7,039 nt of DNA from Fimimonas sp963619835 (GTDB lineage Bacteria; Bacillota; Clostridia; Christensenellales; CAG-314). The stretch's first letter is position 1. The number at the start of each line of letters is the position of its first letter. Under the pieces are notes generated by a model. It saw nothing but the letters and a program-made list of their open reading frames with translations, ran no database searches and was not told the origin of the DNA. Location: positions 1-7,039 of the forward strand of contig CAVEYD010000052.1 in the NCBI GenBank assembly GCA_963619835.1, in the 5' to 3' direction. Shown here piece after piece: positions 5,401-7,039 of the stretch. The translations under genes were made by a program, and so were the position numbers.

Positions 5401-5429
5401 TTGACAAAAAAACTGTTAAAAACTAAAAT
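5401..5429 (+). promoter_or_regulatory. Promoter of the glycyl-tRNA synthetase gene
   Basis: A perfect TTGACA (5401-5406) and TAAAAT (5424-5429) are 17 bases apart. Transcription should begin near 5436, leaving a leader of about 93 bases before the ATG at 5529. Confidence 0.85.
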
Positions 5430-5460
5430 GTAAGTTGGTTTTGAACACAAAAAAATGTTG

Positions 5461-5508
5461 CGTTTTTGTTATTTTTGACCTGCCTCGAGCGAAAAATAAT
5501 GAAAAACG
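5461..5508 (+). promoter_or_regulatory. Long AT hairpin in the glyS leader
   Basis: The arm 5461-5476 pairs with 5492-5508: 7 bp (CGTTTTT with AAAAACG), a 1x2 internal loop, then 8 bp (TTATTTTT with AAAAATAA). The 15-base loop (5477-5491) is GC-rich and contains CTCGAG. The SD AGGAGA starts ten bases after the stem. No U-tract follows on the plus strand, so it is not a terminator. The leader is too short for a T-box and lacks the conserved T-box antiterminator sequence. Confidence 0.45.
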
Positions 5509-5528
5509 TCAAAAAATAGGAGATAATT

Positions 5529-6917
5529 ATGGCTGAACTTACAATGGACAAACTGGTTAACCTTGCTAAAGGCAGAGGTTTTGTTTACGCAGGCAGTGAA
5601 ATATACGGCGGACTTTCTAACTCGTGGGACTACGGCCCGCTTGGCGTTGAAATGAAAAACAACATCAAACAAGTGTGGTACAGAAAATTTGTCAAGGAAA
5701 ATCCGTTGAACGTCGGTATTGACTCGGCAATTCTTATGAACCCGAAAACTTGGGAAGCAAGCGGACACTTGGGCGGATTTAGCGATCCCCTTATGGACTG
5801 CAAAAGCTGTAAAACAAGATATCGCGCCGACAATTTGATTGAAGAATATCAAGCTAAACACGGTGTTGACGTGCCTGTTGCAAGCATGACAAACGAACAA
5901 ATGCACGACTACATTGAACAACATCAAATTCATTGTCCGGTGTGCGGAAAGTGCGATTTTACTCCGATTCGTAAGTTTAACCTTATGTTTAAAACTTTTA
6001 TCGGTGTTACGGAAAACAGCACAAGTACGGTTTATTTACGTCCCGAAACGGCACAAGGCATTTTTGTAAACTTCAAAAACGTACTTCGCACCACTCGTCG
6101 TAAAATTCCTTTCGGCATTGGACAAGTTGGCAAATCGTTCCGCAACGAAATTACTCCCGGAAACTTCATTTTCCGTATCCGTGAGTTTGAACAAATGGAA
6201 TTGGAATTTTTCTGCAAACCCGGAACTGACCTTGAGTGGTTTGAATATTGGAAAAACTTCTGCAAACAGTGGCTACTTGACCTTGGTATGAAAGAAGAAA
6301 ACTTGCGTTTAAGAGATCACGACAAGGAAGAGTTGTGCTTCTACAGCAAGGCAACAACCGACTTTGAAGTGAAATTCCCGTTCGGCTGGGGTGAACTTTG
6401 GGGAATTGCCGACAGAACGGACTACGACCTTACAAGACACAGCGAAGTTTCCGGTCAAACCTTAGACTACACAGACCCCGTTACAAACGAAAGATATATT
6501 CCGTACGTAATTGAACCGAGTCTTGGAGCGGACAGAGCATTTTTAGCATTTTTGGCTAATGCTTACGACGAAGAAGTTGTTGGAGAAAATGACACTCGTG
6601 TTGTGCTCCACTTGCATCCGGAAATTGCACCCGTTAAAGCTTGCGTGTTGCCACTATCCAAAAAGCTTGGTGAAAAAGCAACTGAAATTTACACAGACTT
6701 ACTTAAAGAATTTACTTGCGAATACGACGAAGCAGGAAGCATCGGTAAGCGCTATCGCCGTCAAGACGAAATCGGTACACCATTCTGCATTACAGTAGAC
6801 TTTGATACCGAAGTTGACGGATGTGTGACCGTTCGCGACAGAGACACCATGCAACAAGAAAGAGTTGCAATAAGCGAATTAAAAGATTATCTAAAGAAAC
6901 GTATCTTTATTTACTAA
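5529..6917 (+). CDS. glyS: Glycine--tRNA ligase, alpha2 class II type
   Basis: It charges tRNAGly with glycine using ATP, in the cytoplasm. The 462-residue chain is the one-polypeptide dimeric form found in many Gram-positives, archaea and eukaryotes, not the two-subunit GlyQ/GlyS enzyme of E. coli. Family landmarks include YGGLSNSWDYGP (26-37), HLGGFSDP (80-87), RPETAQG (171-177), motif 2 with FRNEITP (204-210), and motif 3 GADRAFLA (333-340). Two CxxC pairs, CKSC (91-94) and CPVC (136-139), could bind zinc in the inserted domain. The anticodon-binding domain covers roughly 365-462, with IGKRYRRQDEIGTPFC at 405-420. The ATG at 5529 follows AGGAGA (5518-5523) at five bases. The length agrees with the family (about 460 residues), so the gene is complete. 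It has its own promoter and a strong terminator and stands alone. No T-box is seen in the leader, although glyS in many Firmicutes has one. Confidence 0.97.
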   Translation: MAELTMDKLVNLAKGRGFVYAGSEIYGGLSNSWDYGPLGVEMKNNIKQVWYRKFVKENPLNVGIDSAILMNPKTWEASGHLGGFSDPLMDCKSCKTRYRADNLIEEYQAKHGVDVPVASMTNEQMHDYIEQHQIHCPVCGKCDFTPIRKFNLMFKTFIGVTENSTSTVYLRPETAQGIFVNFKNVLRTTRRKIPFGIGQVGKSFRNEITPGNFIFRIREFEQMELEFFCKPGTDLEWFEYWKNFCKQWLLDLGMKEENLRLRDHDKEELCFYSKATTDFEVKFPFGWGELWGIADRTDYDLTRHSEVSGQTLDYTDPVTNERYIPYVIEPSLGADRAFLAFLANAYDEEVVGENDTRVVLHLHPEIAPVKACVLPLSKKLGEKATEIYTDLLKEFTCEYDEAGSIGKRYRRQDEIGTPFCITVDFDTEVDGCVTVRDRDTMQQERVAISELKDYLKKRIFIY

Positions 6918-6985
6918 AAATTGTGTTTGTTGTTAACAGGCTTGTTTACTTAACATGTAAAAAACATGATGCTATAGAAATTTTG

Positions 6986-7015
6986 AAAAGTGCGACAAAA
7001 CGTCGCACTTTTTTT
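6986..7015 (+). terminator. Rho-independent terminator of glyS
   Basis: AAAAGTGCGAC (6986-6996) pairs perfectly with GTCGCACTTTT (7002-7012) around a five-base AAAAC loop, and the T-run continues to 7015. It lies 69 bases after the glyS stop. A weaker inverted repeat (CATGT and ACATG, near 6954-6968) precedes it. The last 24 bases of the window (7016-7039) show nothing identifiable. Confidence 0.9.
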
Positions 7016-7039
7016 ACGACTTTTTTACCTATCTTTTAT

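Noticed and set aside
5469..5933. 154-codon antisense open frame over the start of glyS
   Set aside because: It overlaps the conserved glyS N-terminus and its own promoter leader. Its open length is explained by glyS codon use, and no SD is seen.
1..7039. CRISPR array, tRNA or rRNA gene, insertion sequence or prophage
   Set aside because: No regularly spaced repeats, cloverleaf with CCA-proximal stems, transposase or integrase coding, or terminal inverted repeats with target duplications were seen on either strand.

Overview
The window is a 7 kb piece of AT-rich bacterial chromosome. It carries four intact, recognisable genes and one small puzzling locus at the left edge. All Trp codons checked are TGG, so the standard bacterial code applies and a Mycoplasma-type code is unlikely. 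Strong SD sequences, TTGACA/TATAAT-type promoters with 17-bp spacers, T-tailed hairpin terminators, a one-polypeptide glycyl-tRNA synthetase and a GNHxDH-type galactokinase together suggest a low-GC Firmicute, probably an uncultured gut Clostridia relative. That placement is an inference from family types, not a database result.

Layout. Positions 1-67 may hold the last codons of an upstream plus-strand gene, followed by a terminator (68-105). Positions 110-627 form a small transcription unit: a possible promoter, a GNRA-capped hairpin just before a good SD, a 57-residue single-helix membrane peptide (245-418), an overlapping reading frame (to 573) in another phase, and a terminator (595-627). 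GC content jumps from about 32% to 53% at roughly position 370 inside this unit. Positions 628-945 are AT-rich and contain the probable galK terminator. galK (complement 946-2163) and typA/bipA (2438-4258) are divergent, each with a clear promoter. typA/bipA converges on a Bax-inhibitor-1-family membrane protein gene (complement 4453-5229) across a bidirectional terminator. That gene is divergent from the glycyl-tRNA synthetase gene (5529-6917), which ends at a strong terminator (6986-7015).

How the genes relate. These are unlinked housekeeping and metabolic functions: galactose phosphorylation, ribosome assembly or stress translation GTPase, membrane ion/calcium homeostasis, and tRNAGly charging. 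Each is apparently its own transcription unit, so the window is not a functional operon. No galT, galE, CRISPR array, tRNA, rRNA, transposase or recognised defence system is visible.

Most worth a second look are: (i) the 245-573 locus with its frame change and composition break; (ii) the intergenic region 5230-5528, which holds two related inverted repeats 31 bp apart at the Bax-inhibitor promoter, a nested inverted-repeat leader that reaches its SD, and a glyS leader with a long AT hairpin but no T-box hallmark. The four main genes look ordinary, and I see no convincing evidence for a wholly new system.
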